Notes: a model not told the origin generated them from the sequence alone. Positions 18,690-28,912 are shown, counted from the first letter of the stretch. The stretch: DNA of 64,000 nt from Prevotella melaninogenica (GCF_018127925.1 NZ_CP072348.1:441501-505500); one strand, 5' to 3'. A program made the numbers and translations.

Positions 18690-20792
18690 CCCAAGTTTAA
18701 CACCCACTTCGCCTAATTGTTACTGTCACCGTACTTTCCTCATTTTTCTTATGGGCTCTGTGTCCTACAAATTTTATTCTTTTTGAATGGTGAGTGTTTT
18801 AAGTTCAACTTATCGTATATCTGTTTTGCTTGCTTCGAAGGACTACTGCACTGGCGCATCTCGATGGTTTCACCTAATGGATTCTTCCCTTTTGTGGTGA
18901 CGAGCTTTTGGGTGCTCATACGTCGTACTATCTCGGTCCAGTAACAGGATTCTCCTTCTCGTTTTAATTGACAACGGATAGTGTTTACCACCCAGTAGGC
19001 TAATAAACCGAAGAAAAGGTGTGCGTCGCTTCGCTCATCTTTCTGATGATAGATAGGACGGAGGTTGAGATCATTCTTTAGTTGTCTGTTCGTACATTCT
19101 ATCTCACGAATGAGATTGTAGTATTCCCATGTTACACGTTCAGAAAGTGTCCTGACATTGCTGCGGAGGAAATAGACTCCATGACCAGATTCCATTGCCG
19201 AGAGGTCTTTTATCTCCCAGTCTACACGCAGCATCTGCTTGGGTTTCTTCTCGTTTTTTATGTAGCTTATCTGGTAGAACTTCGCTATAGAAGGGTACTT
19301 CTGTATGGCACGTCCTGTACGTTCAACAACCTTTTCATAGGTTTTTGTTCCACCTTTCTTGGAGATTCCATTGTTTATCCTCTGCAGTTCCATCTCAAAA
19401 CGCTCTCTCCAAACCCTGTTCATGGACGACTCTGTCATAGCTTTCGAAGGAGATGTTATTTCGAGATAATAATCCTTATCATCCTCTGTCTTAACCTCTT
19501 TCAGCGTTATCTTCTGCCGACGGGCATCCATTACCGTAACACTCTTGTTATCATCACTGAGCGTATAGTCCTTCATTTGCGTACGGGATACGCAGAGATA
19601 ATTGTAACCCTTTTTCTTTATTAACTCCAAGTTCTCTTCTGTGGCAACACCTGCATCCATGACAACAAGCGTATCCTTGCTTCGTGATGGATTCCTCTTT
19701 GCCAGCGTATCAATCATATTGGGTAGAGACTTGGGATCTGCTGTATTACCCTCTAAGATTGAAGAATAACGTATAAAACCTTCTTTATTGATACATAATG
19801 CAAGTACAAGTAGCTTACAGTCAGAGCGTTTTTCTTTTGAACGACCGAACTTGGCTTTATCGCTATTACGCTTGCTACCCTCGAAATAGAAGTTGGTTAA
19901 GTCGAAGAGCATCAACTTGTTGTCTATATTAAAGAGAACGTCAGTAATGCTGCACAGATGATGCTCTAACTGTTCCTTTAGTTCATATAATTTATCAGTG
20001 ATTTTATACAGAGAATTGATTCCTGGTGTCCAGCCAGGAACTCCACTATAAAGTTCAGCGGCAGCCGAGTTATCGCGCAAATAATAATAAGATGAACGTT
20101 CAGAAACTGCATATACCGTGCGAACAATCAATGCTGACAAAGCCGTGTGTATTGCATTCTCCGTCCACCCGTTTTTGTGCAGAAAACCCTCTAATTGTAG
20201 CTTGTCTATTGTCTGCTTGCAGAGCCACTCTGCACCAACATTCCTTGCGTCAGTATAGTTTGCCGTCTCAAGGTCAATATAGTTCTCATATTTTCTCAGC
20301 GACTTCTGCTCTTCCTTATTAAACCGATCGATTCCACCTTCTTTCTCCATACGGATCCACCATTCGTCAGCCTTTGCCTGTTCAATAGGAGTAAGACCGT
20401 CAAGATGTTTTTTAAAAAGCGAGGGTGTACTTCTGTTTTTGAAGCGTTCGGTAAGAGCGTATGCAATTTTTCGAACCTGTACAGCAGTAAGTGAAGGTTC
20501 GAACCCGATGTTCAACAGAATTAGCGAATGTACATGACCCTGCACGTCACGATATGACTCCTTGATGCGATAATAAGGAGCCATGTCCCCTGTGGCAGGG
20601 TTGAATCGTGTCTGTACATTTGCGTGCATGAGTGCAAAGTAACAAAATATTTTTGATATGGCTGTGTCCTACAAATCAGATTTTACTCCTCGCAACAATA
20701 CTCTACACTTGATTATCAATCATTTATCAAATTGATACTACACAAAACATCCCGAAAATTTATGAAAAATAATTTTGCCAGTTAAACTTGGG
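18690..20792 (-). mobile_element. IS4/IS1634-like insertion sequence, copy A (uninterrupted)
   Basis: 2103-bp element bounded by inverted ends CCCAAGTTTAAC (18690-18701) and GTTAAACTTGGG (20781-20792). A 4-bp duplication CTAA flanks it (18686-18689 and 20793-20796). It holds one long transposase gene on the minus strand. It is the reference for the two interrupted copies at 43 and 61 kb. Confidence 0.9.
18749..20629 (-). CDS. DDE transposase, IS4/IS1634 type (copy A, full length)
   Basis: 626-aa transposase of the IS1634-type branch of the IS4 superfamily. Likely catalytic residues are the first Asp in MLFDLTNFYFEG, the second in LVVMDAGVATEEN and the Glu in REIECTNRQLK, the last within a Y-R-E-K type motif. 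The N-terminal third starts MHANVQTRFNPATGDMAPYY and is helical. The C-terminus is basic (KQIYDKLNLKHSPFKKNK). It is intact from start to stop, so it is probably functional. Compared with the copy at 44.5 kb it has about nine substitutions and retains 41 residues that copy lacks. The transposase starts 163 bp inside the element end. Confidence 0.92.
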   Translation of the reverse strand: MHANVQTRFNPATGDMAPYYRIKESYRDVQGHVHSLILLNIGFEPSLTAVQVRKIAYALTERFKNRSTPSLFKKHLDGLTPIEQAKADEWWIRMEKEGGIDRFNKEEQKSLRKYENYIDLETANYTDARNVGAEWLCKQTIDKLQLEGFLHKNGWTENAIHTALSALIVRTVYAVSERSSYYYLRDNSAAAELYSGVPGWTPGINSLYKITDKLYELKEQLEHHLCSITDVLFNIDNKLMLFDLTNFYFEGSKRNSDKAKFGRSKEKRSDCKLLVLALCINKEGFIRYSSILEGNTADPKSLPNMIDTLAKRNPSRSKDTLVVMDAGVATEENLELIKKKGYNYLCVSRTQMKDYTLSDDNKSVTVMDARRQKITLKEVKTEDDKDYYLEITSPSKAMTESSMNRVWRERFEMELQRINNGISKKGGTKTYEKVVERTGRAIQKYPSIAKFYQISYIKNEKKPKQMLRVDWEIKDLSAMESGHGVYFLRSNVRTLSERVTWEYYNLIREIECTNRQLKNDLNLRPIYHQKDERSDAHLFFGLLAYWVVNTIRCQLKREGESCYWTEIVRRMSTQKLVTTKGKNPLGETIEMRQCSSPSKQAKQIYDKLNLKHSPFKKNKICRTQSP

Positions 20793-20846
20793 CTAACAAT
20801 AAAGTGGCTTAGTTCTATCAATATTTTGTAAGGTGTTTAATAGTCC

Positions 20847-20912
20847 GCACCATTGGTGCTTACCCTTAGCACCATTGGTGTTGATGCTTCGCACCACTGG
20901 TGTTGAGTATCA
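20847..20912. repeat. 22-bp-period array, GCACCATTGGTG family (3 units)
   Basis: Units start at 20847, 20869 and 20891, exactly 22 bp apart. The first two begin GCACCATTGGTG and the third GCACCACTGGTG. This is the best-preserved array of the family. It lies between the IS and the promoter of the LysM gene. Confidence 0.9.
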
Positions 20913-21063
20913 GTATCATGAAAGAACATGGTAGGAAAGGAGGATTGATGTCATAAAATAATATCTAATAGGAGATTATTGAAAACTCAGATAAGAATGC
21001 TTTATTTGGCAATAATAAATGAAATGCTGTAAGTGTTTTTGTGTTTTTTATCATTCTACATCT

Positions 21064-21092
21064 TTTGATTACAGATTTCTTTTGTATATTTG
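21064..21092 (+). promoter_or_regulatory. probable promoter for the LysM gene
   Basis: TTTG at 21064-21067 and TATATTTG at 21085-21092 are 17 bp apart. Transcription would start near 21099, which rules out the upstream in-frame ATG at 21019. Confidence 0.55.
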
Positions 21093-21126
21093 CAGTTGTA
21101 ATTTGTTACTGATTGAAAACAAAAGT

Positions 21127-22524
21127 ATGTTTATGAGAAATTATTTAAAATATCTTATGCTATTTTTGGCTATGACTTTTAGTTATAGCGTGTTGGCTCA
21201 AAGTGTTCAATGGCGTGATCAACATAAGGTGAAACGTAAGGAAACTATCTTTGGTATTGCTAAAGAATATGGTGTTACAATTCCCCAACTTCTTGATGCA
21301 AACCCTGCAATGAAGCAGGCTGGTTATGAACTGAAGAAAGGTGATTTAATCTTTGTACCATATTCAAAGGAGGGCGATTTCCTTCCAGATGGTTCTGTGA
21401 AAGGTAAGACGGACAAGAAAGCTGCTGCAAAGTCTACTGTTGCTCAGGCTCCTGTAAAGGCTGTTAATGCTATCCGAGTTGGTGTTATGCTTCCTTTGCA
21501 TAATCAAGATGGAGATGGAAAGCGTATGGTTGAATACTATCGTGGTATCTTATTGGCGCTTAATCAATTGAAGAGTGAGGGAATTACTACAGAGGTTCAC
21601 GCTTGGAATGTGCCTAAGGGTGCTGATATCCGCAATACCTTACTTGAGCCAAATGCTTCAAAGTTAGATATTATCTTTGGCCCTCTTTATTCTGAACAGG
21701 TAAAACCATTGGCGGACTTCTGCCGTGCGTACGATATTAAACTCGTTATTCCTTTCTCTATATCAGGCAATGATGTAGAGACAAATCCTAATATTTTCCA
21801 AGTATATCAGACGGAGGCTTCGTTAACAAATAAGGCGATAGCATCTTTCTTAGAGCGTTTCCAGAAGTCACATCATCCAATCTTTATTAATTGTAAGGAT
21901 GAGACAAGTCAGGTGGGTGAGTTCACAACAAGCTTGAGAAAGCAACTCGATTTACAGAAAATCAAGTATAATCTCACAAGTTTAAAGTCATCTAATGCAG
22001 ACTTTTCTAAGCATTTTGATGCTACTCGTCCTAATGTTGTGATTCTTAATTCAGAGAAAAGTCCACAGTTGAATGAGGTCTTTAACAAACTGGCTCAGCT
22101 GAAGAAAGCGCGTCCTAGCATTGCGATTAGCCTTTATGGTTACAACCAGTGGTTTGTTTATCAGGATTATTATCTTGATCAATACTTCAAGTATAACACT
22201 TATATCCCATCTACCTATTATTATAATAAGGCAGCGGATAAGACTAAGGAGCTCGAAGCAAAGTATACAGAGCAGTATGGTGAACCTATGTCAAGACAGT
22301 ATATTCCACGTATGGCAATCACTGGCTATGACCAAGCAGAGTTCTTTGTACGTGGCTTGAAGGCTAATGGAAAGAACTTTAAGGGTACTGCTGCCGAGGT
22401 TAAGTATCGTCCATTGCAGACACGTTATGACTTTGTTCGTGTAGGACAGAGCGGATATATCAATGATAACTTCCAGCTGGTTCACTTCAAGACAGACCAG
22501 ACAATGGAGAATCTTGTCTATTAA
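21127..22524 (+). CDS. LysM domain / periplasmic-binding-protein-like envelope protein
   Basis: 465-aa exported protein. The signal peptide (MRNYLKYLMLFLAMTFSYSVLA) starts at the ATG 21133, or two codons earlier at 21127; an upstream ATG at 21019 precedes the promoter. Directly after the signal is one LysM peptidoglycan-binding module (HKVKRKETIFGIAKEYGVT ... KKGDLIFVPY). After a linker comes a type I periplasmic binding-protein fold (IRVGVMLPLHNQDGDGKRM, IIFGPLYSEQVKPLADFC). It is therefore likely periplasmic and wall-attached, sensing or binding a ligand rather than forming an ABC transporter, since no permease gene is near. The PorT-like gene follows after 26 bp and then the POT transporter after 8 bp, suggesting one operon. 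Confidence 0.85.
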   Translation: MFMRNYLKYLMLFLAMTFSYSVLAQSVQWRDQHKVKRKETIFGIAKEYGVTIPQLLDANPAMKQAGYELKKGDLIFVPYSKEGDFLPDGSVKGKTDKKAAAKSTVAQAPVKAVNAIRVGVMLPLHNQDGDGKRMVEYYRGILLALNQLKSEGITTEVHAWNVPKGADIRNTLLEPNASKLDIIFGPLYSEQVKPLADFCRAYDIKLVIPFSISGNDVETNPNIFQVYQTEASLTNKAIASFLERFQKSHHPIFINCKDETSQVGEFTTSLRKQLDLQKIKYNLTSLKSSNADFSKHFDATRPNVVILNSEKSPQLNEVFNKLAQLKKARPSIAISLYGYNQWFVYQDYYLDQYFKYNTYIPSTYYYNKAADKTKELEAKYTEQYGEPMSRQYIPRMAITGYDQAEFFVRGLKANGKNFKGTAAEVKYRPLQTRYDFVRVGQSGYINDNFQLVHFKTDQTMENLVY

Positions 22525-22550
22525 ACTGTTGTAGAGAACCTTATTCAAAG

Positions 22551-23300
22551 ATGAAGAATAGAATCTCAAGATTATTAGTTGTTATCCTACTTGCGCTGCC
22601 GTTGACTGCTGCAGCGCAGATAGGAGACCATCGTAACGACTTTGCTATTGGTGTAAATGGTGGTTACGTACTCTCTAATGTGGGCTTCACTCCGAGTGTA
22701 AGACAATCTATGCATGGTGGAGTAACCGGAGGATTGAGTGTTCGTTATGTATGCGAGAAGTACTTTAATACTATCTGTTCTATCTATGGTGAAATCAATT
22801 ACGCCTCAGTAGGGTGGAAGGAAAAGATACTGACGGGTACTGATCAGCCTGTTATCAACTCTAACGGGGCTGCTGAAGCGTATTCACGCACTGTTAACTA
22901 TGTTCAGATTCCGGTCTTTGCACACCTCGCATGGGGGCGTGAACAGAACGGTTTTAACTTCTTCTTCCAAGCAGGACCGCAGTTAGGACTCTACCTTGGA
23001 GAGTCAACATCAAAGAACTATGACACTCCTAACCTTGCAACTGATGGTACAGGGCGAAGCAATGCAGTAACAGCACAGGAGTCAATGCCAGTAGAAAAGA
23101 AGTTAGACTACGGTATTGCAGCAGGCTTAGGTTTAGAGTATAGCAACCGACATGTAGGTCATTTCCTACTTGAAGCTCGTTACTACTATGGATTGAGTAA
23201 TATCTATGGAAGTTCAAAGAAAGACTATTTTGGTAAGTCTAACTATGGTAACATCGTTGTTAAGGCTACCTACCTTTTTGACATAATCAAAACTAAATAA
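22551..23300 (+). CDS. PorT-like outer-membrane beta-barrel protein
   Basis: 249-aa predicted outer-membrane protein with signal peptide (MKNRISRLLVVILLALPLTAAAQ) and alternating aromatic beta strands typical of the PorT/OmpW-like barrel family of Bacteroidota (DFAIGVNGGYVLSNVGF, GGLSVRYVCEKYF, CSIYGEINYASVGW). It ends with the strand VVKATYLFDIIKTK. Family members occur in many contexts and only one of them is the T9SS component PorT, so I do not call this porT. It sits between the LysM protein and the peptide transporter with very short gaps, suggesting co-transcription and an envelope function. Confidence 0.8.
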   Translation: MKNRISRLLVVILLALPLTAAAQIGDHRNDFAIGVNGGYVLSNVGFTPSVRQSMHGGVTGGLSVRYVCEKYFNTICSIYGEINYASVGWKEKILTGTDQPVINSNGAAEAYSRTVNYVQIPVFAHLAWGREQNGFNFFFQAGPQLGLYLGESTSKNYDTPNLATDGTGRSNAVTAQESMPVEKKLDYGIAAGLGLEYSNRHVGHFLLEARYYYGLSNIYGSSKKDYFGKSNYGNIVVKATYLFDIIKTK

Positions 23301-23308
23301 GATAAGCT

Positions 23309-24862
23309 ATGTTTAAGAATCACCCAAAAGGATTGCTTCAAGCAGCCTTCAGTAACATGGGCGAACGCTTCGGTTACTACATTATGAATGCGGTTCTCGC
23401 ATTGTTCTTGTGTTCTAAGTTCGGTCTGTCAGACGAAACGTCGGGTCTGATTGCGTCACTTTTTTTGGCAGCAATCTATGTCATGAGCTTGGTTGGTGGT
23501 GTTATTGCTGACCGTACACAAAACTATCAGCGTACTATTGAAAGTGGTCTTGTCGTGATGGCACTGGGGTATGTGGCGTTGTCTATCCCAGTTCTTGCTA
23601 CACCTGAAAACAATTCCTATCTGCTTGCTTTCACTATCTTTGCTTTGGTATTGATTGCTGTTGGTAATGGATTGTTTAAAGGTAATTTACAGGCAATCGT
23701 CGGTCAGATGTATGATGATTTTGAGACTAAAGCGGCAAAAGTTTCACCCGAGCGTTTGAAATGGGCACAGGGACAGCGTGATGCAGGTTTCCAGATTTTC
23801 TATGTATTCATTAATTTGGGTGCATTGGCAGCTCCATTCATAGCTCCTGTATTGCGTAGCTGGTGGTTGGGGCGCAATGGTCTAACTTATGATGCAGCTC
23901 TACCACAGCTTTGCCATAAATATATCAATGGTACTATTGGTGACAATCTCGATAATTTGCAGGAACTTGCAACCAAGGTAGGTGGTAATACTGCTGATTT
24001 GGCATCATTCTGTCCTCATTATCTTGATGTGTTCAATACTGGTGTTCATTATAGCTTTATTGCCAGTGTTGTTACCATGCTCATTTCTCTTATTATCTTC
24101 ATGAGTTCAAAGAAACTCTTCCCAATGCCAGGCAAGAAGGAGCAGATAGTTAATGTTGAGTATACTGAGGAGGAGAAGGCGTCAATGGCAAAGGAAATTA
24201 AGCAGCGTATGTATGCTCTTTTTGCTGTATTGGGTATCAGTGTGTTCTTTTGGTTTTCATTCCATCAGAATGGTCAGAGCCTCTCTTTCTTTGCGCGTGA
24301 TTTCGTCAATACAGATTCTGTAGCACCAGAGATATGGCAGGCAGTAAACCCATTCTTTGTAATCTCTCTTACCCCATTAATTATGTGGGTTTTTGCCTAT
24401 TTCACCAAGAAAGGTAAGCCTATTTCTACACCTCGTAAGATTGCCTATGGTATGGGTATCGCTGGTTTTGCTTATCTTTTCTTAATGGGATTTTCACTGG
24501 TTCATAATTATCCTTCAGCTGAGCAGTTCACTTCTCTTGAGCCTGCTGTCCGTGCAACGATGAAGGCTGGTCCGATGATTCTTATCCTTACTTACTTCTT
24601 CCTGACCGTTGCTGAGTTGTTTATCTCTCCACTGGGTCTGAGTTTTGTAAGTAAGGTTGCTCCTAAGAATCTTCAGGGACTTTGTCAGGGCTTATGGTTA
24701 GGTGCTACAGCTGTTGGTAATGGCTTCCTTTGGATTGGTCCATTGATGTATAACAAGTGGTCAATTTGGACTTGTTGGCTTGTATTTGCCATCGTATGTA
24801 TCATTTCTATGGCTGTTATGTTCGGTATGGTGAAGTGGCTGGAGCGTGTAACGAAGTCTTAA
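23309..24862 (+). CDS. POT/PTR-family proton-coupled peptide transporter
   Basis: 517-aa inner-membrane protein of the major facilitator superfamily, POT branch, importing di- and tripeptides with protons. Hydrophobic segments account for the usual 12-14 helices. The N-terminal hallmark is Asn16-Met-Gly-Glu19-Arg20-Phe-Gly-Tyr23-Tyr24, i.e. ExxERFxYY with its first Glu replaced by Asn. A later block reads FFLTVAELFISPLGLSFVSKVAP, equivalent to the family's second signature. It begins 8 bp after the PorT-like gene. Peptide import fits a proteolytic, asaccharolytic lifestyle. Confidence 0.92.
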   Translation: MFKNHPKGLLQAAFSNMGERFGYYIMNAVLALFLCSKFGLSDETSGLIASLFLAAIYVMSLVGGVIADRTQNYQRTIESGLVVMALGYVALSIPVLATPENNSYLLAFTIFALVLIAVGNGLFKGNLQAIVGQMYDDFETKAAKVSPERLKWAQGQRDAGFQIFYVFINLGALAAPFIAPVLRSWWLGRNGLTYDAALPQLCHKYINGTIGDNLDNLQELATKVGGNTADLASFCPHYLDVFNTGVHYSFIASVVTMLISLIIFMSSKKLFPMPGKKEQIVNVEYTEEEKASMAKEIKQRMYALFAVLGISVFFWFSFHQNGQSLSFFARDFVNTDSVAPEIWQAVNPFFVISLTPLIMWVFAYFTKKGKPISTPRKIAYGMGIAGFAYLFLMGFSLVHNYPSAEQFTSLEPAVRATMKAGPMILILTYFFLTVAELFISPLGLSFVSKVAPKNLQGLCQGLWLGATAVGNGFLWIGPLMYNKWSIWTCWLVFAIVCIISMAVMFGMVKWLERVTKS

Positions 24863-24964
24863 TGTAAAATGATTGACCTCTTATAAGGGAATTATAGTTA
24901 ATTGATTTTGAGTATTTAGGGCATTGTCAAATAACCAAATGAATCTTGGCGGATTTTATAAAAT

Positions 24965-25202
24965 ATTATTGGTGTCCGATAAAACTTTTTTGGAGTTATC
25001 TGCGTTAGTTAAAATAGACTTAAACTTATGATTTCATTAATTTATCTGGTTATTATAGGGCTTTCCTTGTCAATATAAGCATATTTTATAATGCTTACAG
25101 TTTGAAACCGAAAACCAAGCCCCTGGATAAGTAAAACGGCTGAAACACCGATGAGTAAAGAGATACAGAGCTTTCAGTTTATTTTTACCGGACAGCAATA
25201 AT
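24965..25202 (+). mobile_element. 238-bp MITE, copy 1
   Basis: Non-coding element with inverted ends ATTATTGGTGTCCGATAAAA (left) and the complement of TTTTTACCGGACAGCAATAAT (right; 16 of the outer 20 bases agree). It is flanked by a perfect 5-bp duplication AAAAT (24960-24964, 25203-25207). A second copy of exactly the same length lies in inverse orientation at 41773-42010. No transposase source was identified in the window. Confidence 0.85.
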
Positions 25203-25234
25203 AAAATATTTGAGTCAATGCTAATGCTATAAGA

Positions 25235-25275
25235 AAGTGGATATGTCATAACTTATATAGTTGACATATCCACTT
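25235..25275. terminator. strong hairpin, probable terminator
   Basis: Perfect 14-bp stem (AAGTGGATATGTCA, 25235-25248, with 25262-25275) and a 13-nt loop, followed by T-rich sequence. It lies downstream of the peptide transporter. Confidence 0.55.
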
Positions 25276-25313
25276 ATATTTTGTTCGTATTTTTCAAATG
25301 CTAAATTTTAATA

Positions 25314-25423
25314 GATGCCCTTTTAGCTTTGAAAAGACACCTAATTGGCTTCTAAAAGATGCTCTTTTGAGGTGTTACTAACGCCCTTTTGAAGGCTAAC
25401 TAAGCACCTTTTCTTGCACAACT
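25314..25423. repeat. 22-bp-period array, GCCCTTTTGA family (5 units)
   Basis: Units start at 25314, 25336, 25358, 25380 and 25402, exactly 22 bp apart. Cores are GATGCCCTTTTAGC, GACACCTAATTGGC, GATGCTCTTTTGAGG, AACGCCCTTTTGAAGG and AAGCACCTTTTCTTG. It lies between convergent genes. The rest of 25424-25558 shows nothing I can assign. Confidence 0.8.
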
Positions 25424-25558
25424 TTGTAATAGCTTGATTCATTGATGATTATAAATGCGAGAAAAATAAGCTTTTAAACTCCATTTTGAGGCATAAACAA
25501 CCTTAGAGGTGTAATTATTTTTCAAAATGTTTTCGTGCTCGATTTTCCGCTCAAAAAC

Positions 25559-25945
25559 CTATACTGTCAATTCTATCATGAGTCCTTCTGGTCCTATGAT
25601 AGAACTCTCGTAAAAACCATCACCAGTGGTACGTGGTTCGCTGAAACACTCGTAATGAGCAGCTTTTAATTCTTCAGTCTTTGCATTCACAGCTTCCTTA
25701 TTTCCAAGAGCAATAGATATATGGATGAATCCAGCTCGGAAGATATCCTTCAAAGGCTCCGTTACTTCCGAGCGTGACATAATCTCCAGTTTTGCTCCGT
25801 TATCAGGGAAGGAGAGGATATAAGTCTTTAACCCTGTACGTGGATTATGATATTGTTCATTGGATGTACAGTTAAAGTACTTCATGAAAAATTGCTTTAC
25901 TGCCTCAAGGTCTATGCAGTATAAAGCAACGTGATCTATTCTCAT
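25559..25945 (-). CDS. VOC-superfamily (glyoxalase/bleomycin-resistance fold) protein
   Basis: 128-aa protein of the vicinal oxygen chelate fold. It opens MRIDHVALYCIDLEAVKQFF with the conserved metal-ligand His5. A second candidate ligand His lies in GFIHISIALG, and a C-terminal Glu in GLMIELTV. One-domain members act as dimers and include lyases, dioxygenases and resistance proteins; nothing here fixes the substrate. The gene lies directly downstream of the second uvrA (2 bp between the uvrA stop and this ATG), so the two are probably co-transcribed. Confidence 0.85.
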   Translation of the reverse strand: MRIDHVALYCIDLEAVKQFFMKYFNCTSNEQYHNPRTGLKTYILSFPDNGAKLEIMSRSEVTEPLKDIFRAGFIHISIALGNKEAVNAKTEELKAAHYECFSEPRTTGDGFYESSIIGPEGLMIELTV

Positions 25946-25947
25946 GA

Positions 25948-28824
25948 TTATTTTATTTTGTCTTTTAAGTATCTACCAGTCAGGCTTTCTTTGCAGCGAG
26001 CCACATCTTCTGGTGTAGCAGCTATTACGAGTTTTCCACCCTTATCACCACCATCAGGACCAAGGTCGATGACATGGTCAGCACACTTGATGACATCGAG
26101 GTTATGTTCGATGACTAATATCGTATGTCCACGTTCGATGAGCGCATTGAAAGCATGGAGTAGACGATCGATATCATGGAAGTGTAGACCCGTTGTTGGC
26201 TCATCAAAGATGAAGAGTGTTGGTTCTTGCTGTTCTTGTCCAATGAAGTAGGCGAGTTTTACACGTTGGTTTTCACCACCAGAGAGGGTAGAAGAGTTTT
26301 GTCCGAGTTTGATGTAGCCTAATCCGACATCTTCCAACGGTTTAAGTTTGTTGACAATCGCTTTGCGTTTGTGCTCACTGAAGAATTGGATAGCCTCAGA
26401 GACAGTCATGTTCAAGACGTCGTTGATATTCTTACCTTGGAACTGTACGTCAAGAATCTCGCGTTTGAAACGTTGTCCGTGACACTCCTCACACTCTAAG
26501 ACAAGGTCTGCCATAAACTGCATCTCTACCGTGATGACACCCGCACCCTTACATTCTTCGCAGCGACCGCCCTCAGTATTAAATGAGAAATACTGTGGTG
26601 TGAAGCCCATCTGTTTTGACAACTGCTGGTCAGCAAATAGCTTTCTTATTTCATCGTATGCCTTCACGTAAGTAGCGGGGTTAGAGCGTGTACTCTTACC
26701 GATAGGGTTCTGGTCTACAAACTCCACGTGTTTAATCTGCTTCCAGTCACCTCCAAGAGAAGAATATTCGCCAGGGGTGTCGGCAACCTCATCCAAATGA
26801 CGTTTGAGAGCAGGGTAGAGAATACCTTTCACAAGGGAAGACTTTCCGCTACCGCTAACTCCTGTCACCACAGTAAAGACATTCAGAGGGAACTTTACGT
26901 CAACACCTTTAAGGTTATTCATGTGTGCTCCCTTCAATTCTATCGCCATATTCCATGGTCGACGACTTGTAGGTGTTTCGATAACTTCCGTTCCTGTGAG
27001 GTATTTAATGGTATATGAACGAGGGTACTGCTCCAATAATTGCTGTGATTGAGCATTGTTTTTTTCTTTAATATCTCCCTCTATTCGCTTGATATCAGAT
27101 ACTTTACCTTCGAATACAATCTCTCCACCAAGTCTACCCGCATCTGGTCCAACGTCAATCAGGTAATCAGCAGCACGCATAATTTCCTCATCATGTTCTA
27201 CGACAACCACGGTGTTTCCTAATGCCTGAAGTTCTTTCAGTACGTGAATGAGGCGGTCGGTGTCACGACTATGCAAACCAATGGAAGGTTCGTCAAGTAT
27301 ATAGAGTGAGCCAACGAGGGAAGAACCAAGGGAAGTCGTGAGGTTGATGCGCTGACTTTCACCACCACTCAGTGTGTTTGATTGGCGGTTAAGGGTGAGA
27401 TAGCCTAATCCTACATCTAAAAGGAACTGCAAACGACTTGTTATTTCGGTCATCAGTCGCTTACTGACTTCCTGCTTATGCTCTGTTAGTTCCAGTTTGT
27501 CGAACCATTGTTTAAGGTTGATGATTGGCATATCAACGAGGTCGGTGATAGCCATACCCCCAATCTTCACCCATGTAGCTTCCTTCTTTAACTTCGTACC
27601 GTGGCAGTCTGGACAAATAGTTTTGCCACGATAACGGCTGAGCATGACACGGTATTGAATCTTGTATTGGTTTTCCTTCAACATTTGGAAGAAGGTCTCA
27701 ATACAGATACGGTCGTGGATATCTTTCTTTCTTTCGCTTGGCAGACCCTTCCAAAGGCTTTCCTTCTCAGCCTTTGTCAACTCAAAATAGGGCTTGAAGA
27801 TAGGGAAATTGTCTTTTGCAGCACGTCTACAGAACTCATCTTTCCATGTTGCCATCTTCTCTCCATGCCAACATTGAACACAGCCATCATAGACAGAAAG
27901 AGAGGAGTCTGGGATAACCAACTTCTCATCTATTCCGATGACACGACCAAAACCTTCACAAGTAGGACAGGCACCGAGGGGAGAATTGAACGAAAACATA
28001 TTATCGTTCGGTTCTTCAAAGCGTATGCCGTCTGCTTCAAAGCGTGTAGAGAAATCGTAAGTAAGCTTGGCTGGCAGAATCATTAACTGCATGTTGCCGT
28101 CGCCCTCATAGAAAGCGGTCTCGCAAGAGTCGGTGAGTCGGGTCAGTGTATCTTTGGAATTGTCAACTGAGAGACGGTCAATAACGAGATAGATATTCTT
28201 TGCTTTGTCCTTTGCCGTGCTTTTATTGTCATCATCAGCAGGGTTTTGTTCAAGCCAATCTTCTATACGGATAAAGTCGTTATCTACATAGATACGTGCA
28301 TAACCTTCCTGCATCTCCATCTCAAGTTGGTTCTGTACGCTTCGTCCTTCAACAATGTGGAGTGGGGCAAGGATACAGAACTTGGTCCCTTCTGAGTAGG
28401 ACATGACTTTCTCAATGACGTCTTCAACAGAGTGATGCTTCACTTCTTCGCCAGAGATAGGGCTGAATGTCCTACCAATGCGGGCATAGAGAAGACGGAG
28501 ATATTCGTATATTTCGGTAGAAGTGCCCACTGTTGAACGTGGGTTACGTGATATAACCTTTTGCTCAATAGCAATAGCAGGAGGGAGTCCTTTGATGAAA
28601 TCGACCTCAGGTTTAGACATTCTGCCTAAGAACTGACGGGCATAAGCAGAAAGACTTTCCACATATCGGCGTTGTCCTTCAGCGTAGAGTGTGTCGAAAG
28701 CAAGCGATGACTTGCCCGAACCTGATACGCCAGTAATGGCAACAAACTTACCTTGAGGGATTTTTACATCTATATTTTTTAGGTTGTTAACCTTAGCTCC
28801 TTTTACCTCAATATATTTATTCAT
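25948..28824 (-). CDS. excinuclease ABC subunit A paralogue (second UvrA)
   Basis: 958-aa UvrA-family ATPase. I chose the ATG at 28824; the frame extends three codons upstream to a TTG. Walker A motifs are GVSGSGKSS (residues 32-40 and again in the second half). Both ABC signatures ([14 protein letters not shown] and [14 protein letters not shown]) and the C-terminal zinc finger (CEECKGAG and CEECHGQRF) are present. The segment that in canonical UvrA contacts UvrB is altered: [20 protein letters not shown] replaces the basic RGRKGEYxxL-like block, and an acidic insert ([17 protein letters not shown]) follows. It may thus have a modified repair, resistance or UvrB-independent role. The VOC gene follows immediately. 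Confidence 0.9.
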   Translation of the reverse strand: MNKYIEVKGAKVNNLKNIDVKIPQGKFVAITGVSGSGKSSLAFDTLYAEGQRRYVESLSAYARQFLGRMSKPEVDFIKGLPPAIAIEQKVISRNPRSTVGTSTEIYEYLRLLYARIGRTFSPISGEEVKHHSVEDVIEKVMSYSEGTKFCILAPLHIVEGRSVQNQLEMEMQEGYARIYVDNDFIRIEDWLEQNPADDDNKSTAKDKAKNIYLVIDRLSVDNSKDTLTRLTDSCETAFYEGDGNMQLMILPAKLTYDFSTRFEADGIRFEEPNDNMFSFNSPLGACPTCEGFGRVIGIDEKLVIPDSSLSVYDGCVQCWHGEKMATWKDEFCRRAAKDNFPIFKPYFELTKAEKESLWKGLPSERKKDIHDRICIETFFQMLKENQYKIQYRVMLSRYRGKTICPDCHGTKLKKEATWVKIGGMAITDLVDMPIINLKQWFDKLELTEHKQEVSKRLMTEITSRLQFLLDVGLGYLTLNRQSNTLSGGESQRINLTTSLGSSLVGSLYILDEPSIGLHSRDTDRLIHVLKELQALGNTVVVVEHDEEIMRAADYLIDVGPDAGRLGGEIVFEGKVSDIKRIEGDIKEKNNAQSQQLLEQYPRSYTIKYLTGTEVIETPTSRRPWNMAIELKGAHMNNLKGVDVKFPLNVFTVVTGVSGSGKSSLVKGILYPALKRHLDEVADTPGEYSSLGGDWKQIKHVEFVDQNPIGKSTRSNPATYVKAYDEIRKLFADQQLSKQMGFTPQYFSFNTEGGRCEECKGAGVITVEMQFMADLVLECEECHGQRFKREILDVQFQGKNINDVLNMTVSEAIQFFSEHKRKAIVNKLKPLEDVGLGYIKLGQNSSTLSGGENQRVKLAYFIGQEQQEPTLFIFDEPTTGLHFHDIDRLLHAFNALIERGHTILVIEHNLDVIKCADHVIDLGPDGGDKGGKLVIAATPEDVARCKESLTGRYLKDKIK

Positions 28825-28912
28825 ATTTTCCAACTTTATTCTACATTTATCCTTATATACTCTTAAAAGAGATTTAAAGGATTAATCGCAAAATGCAAAA
28901 TTACAAAAAAAC

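Noticed and set aside
19082-19624. 180-codon open frame antisense to the IS transposase
   Set aside because: Shadow of the real transposase; a related but broken frame occurs antisense to the other copies.
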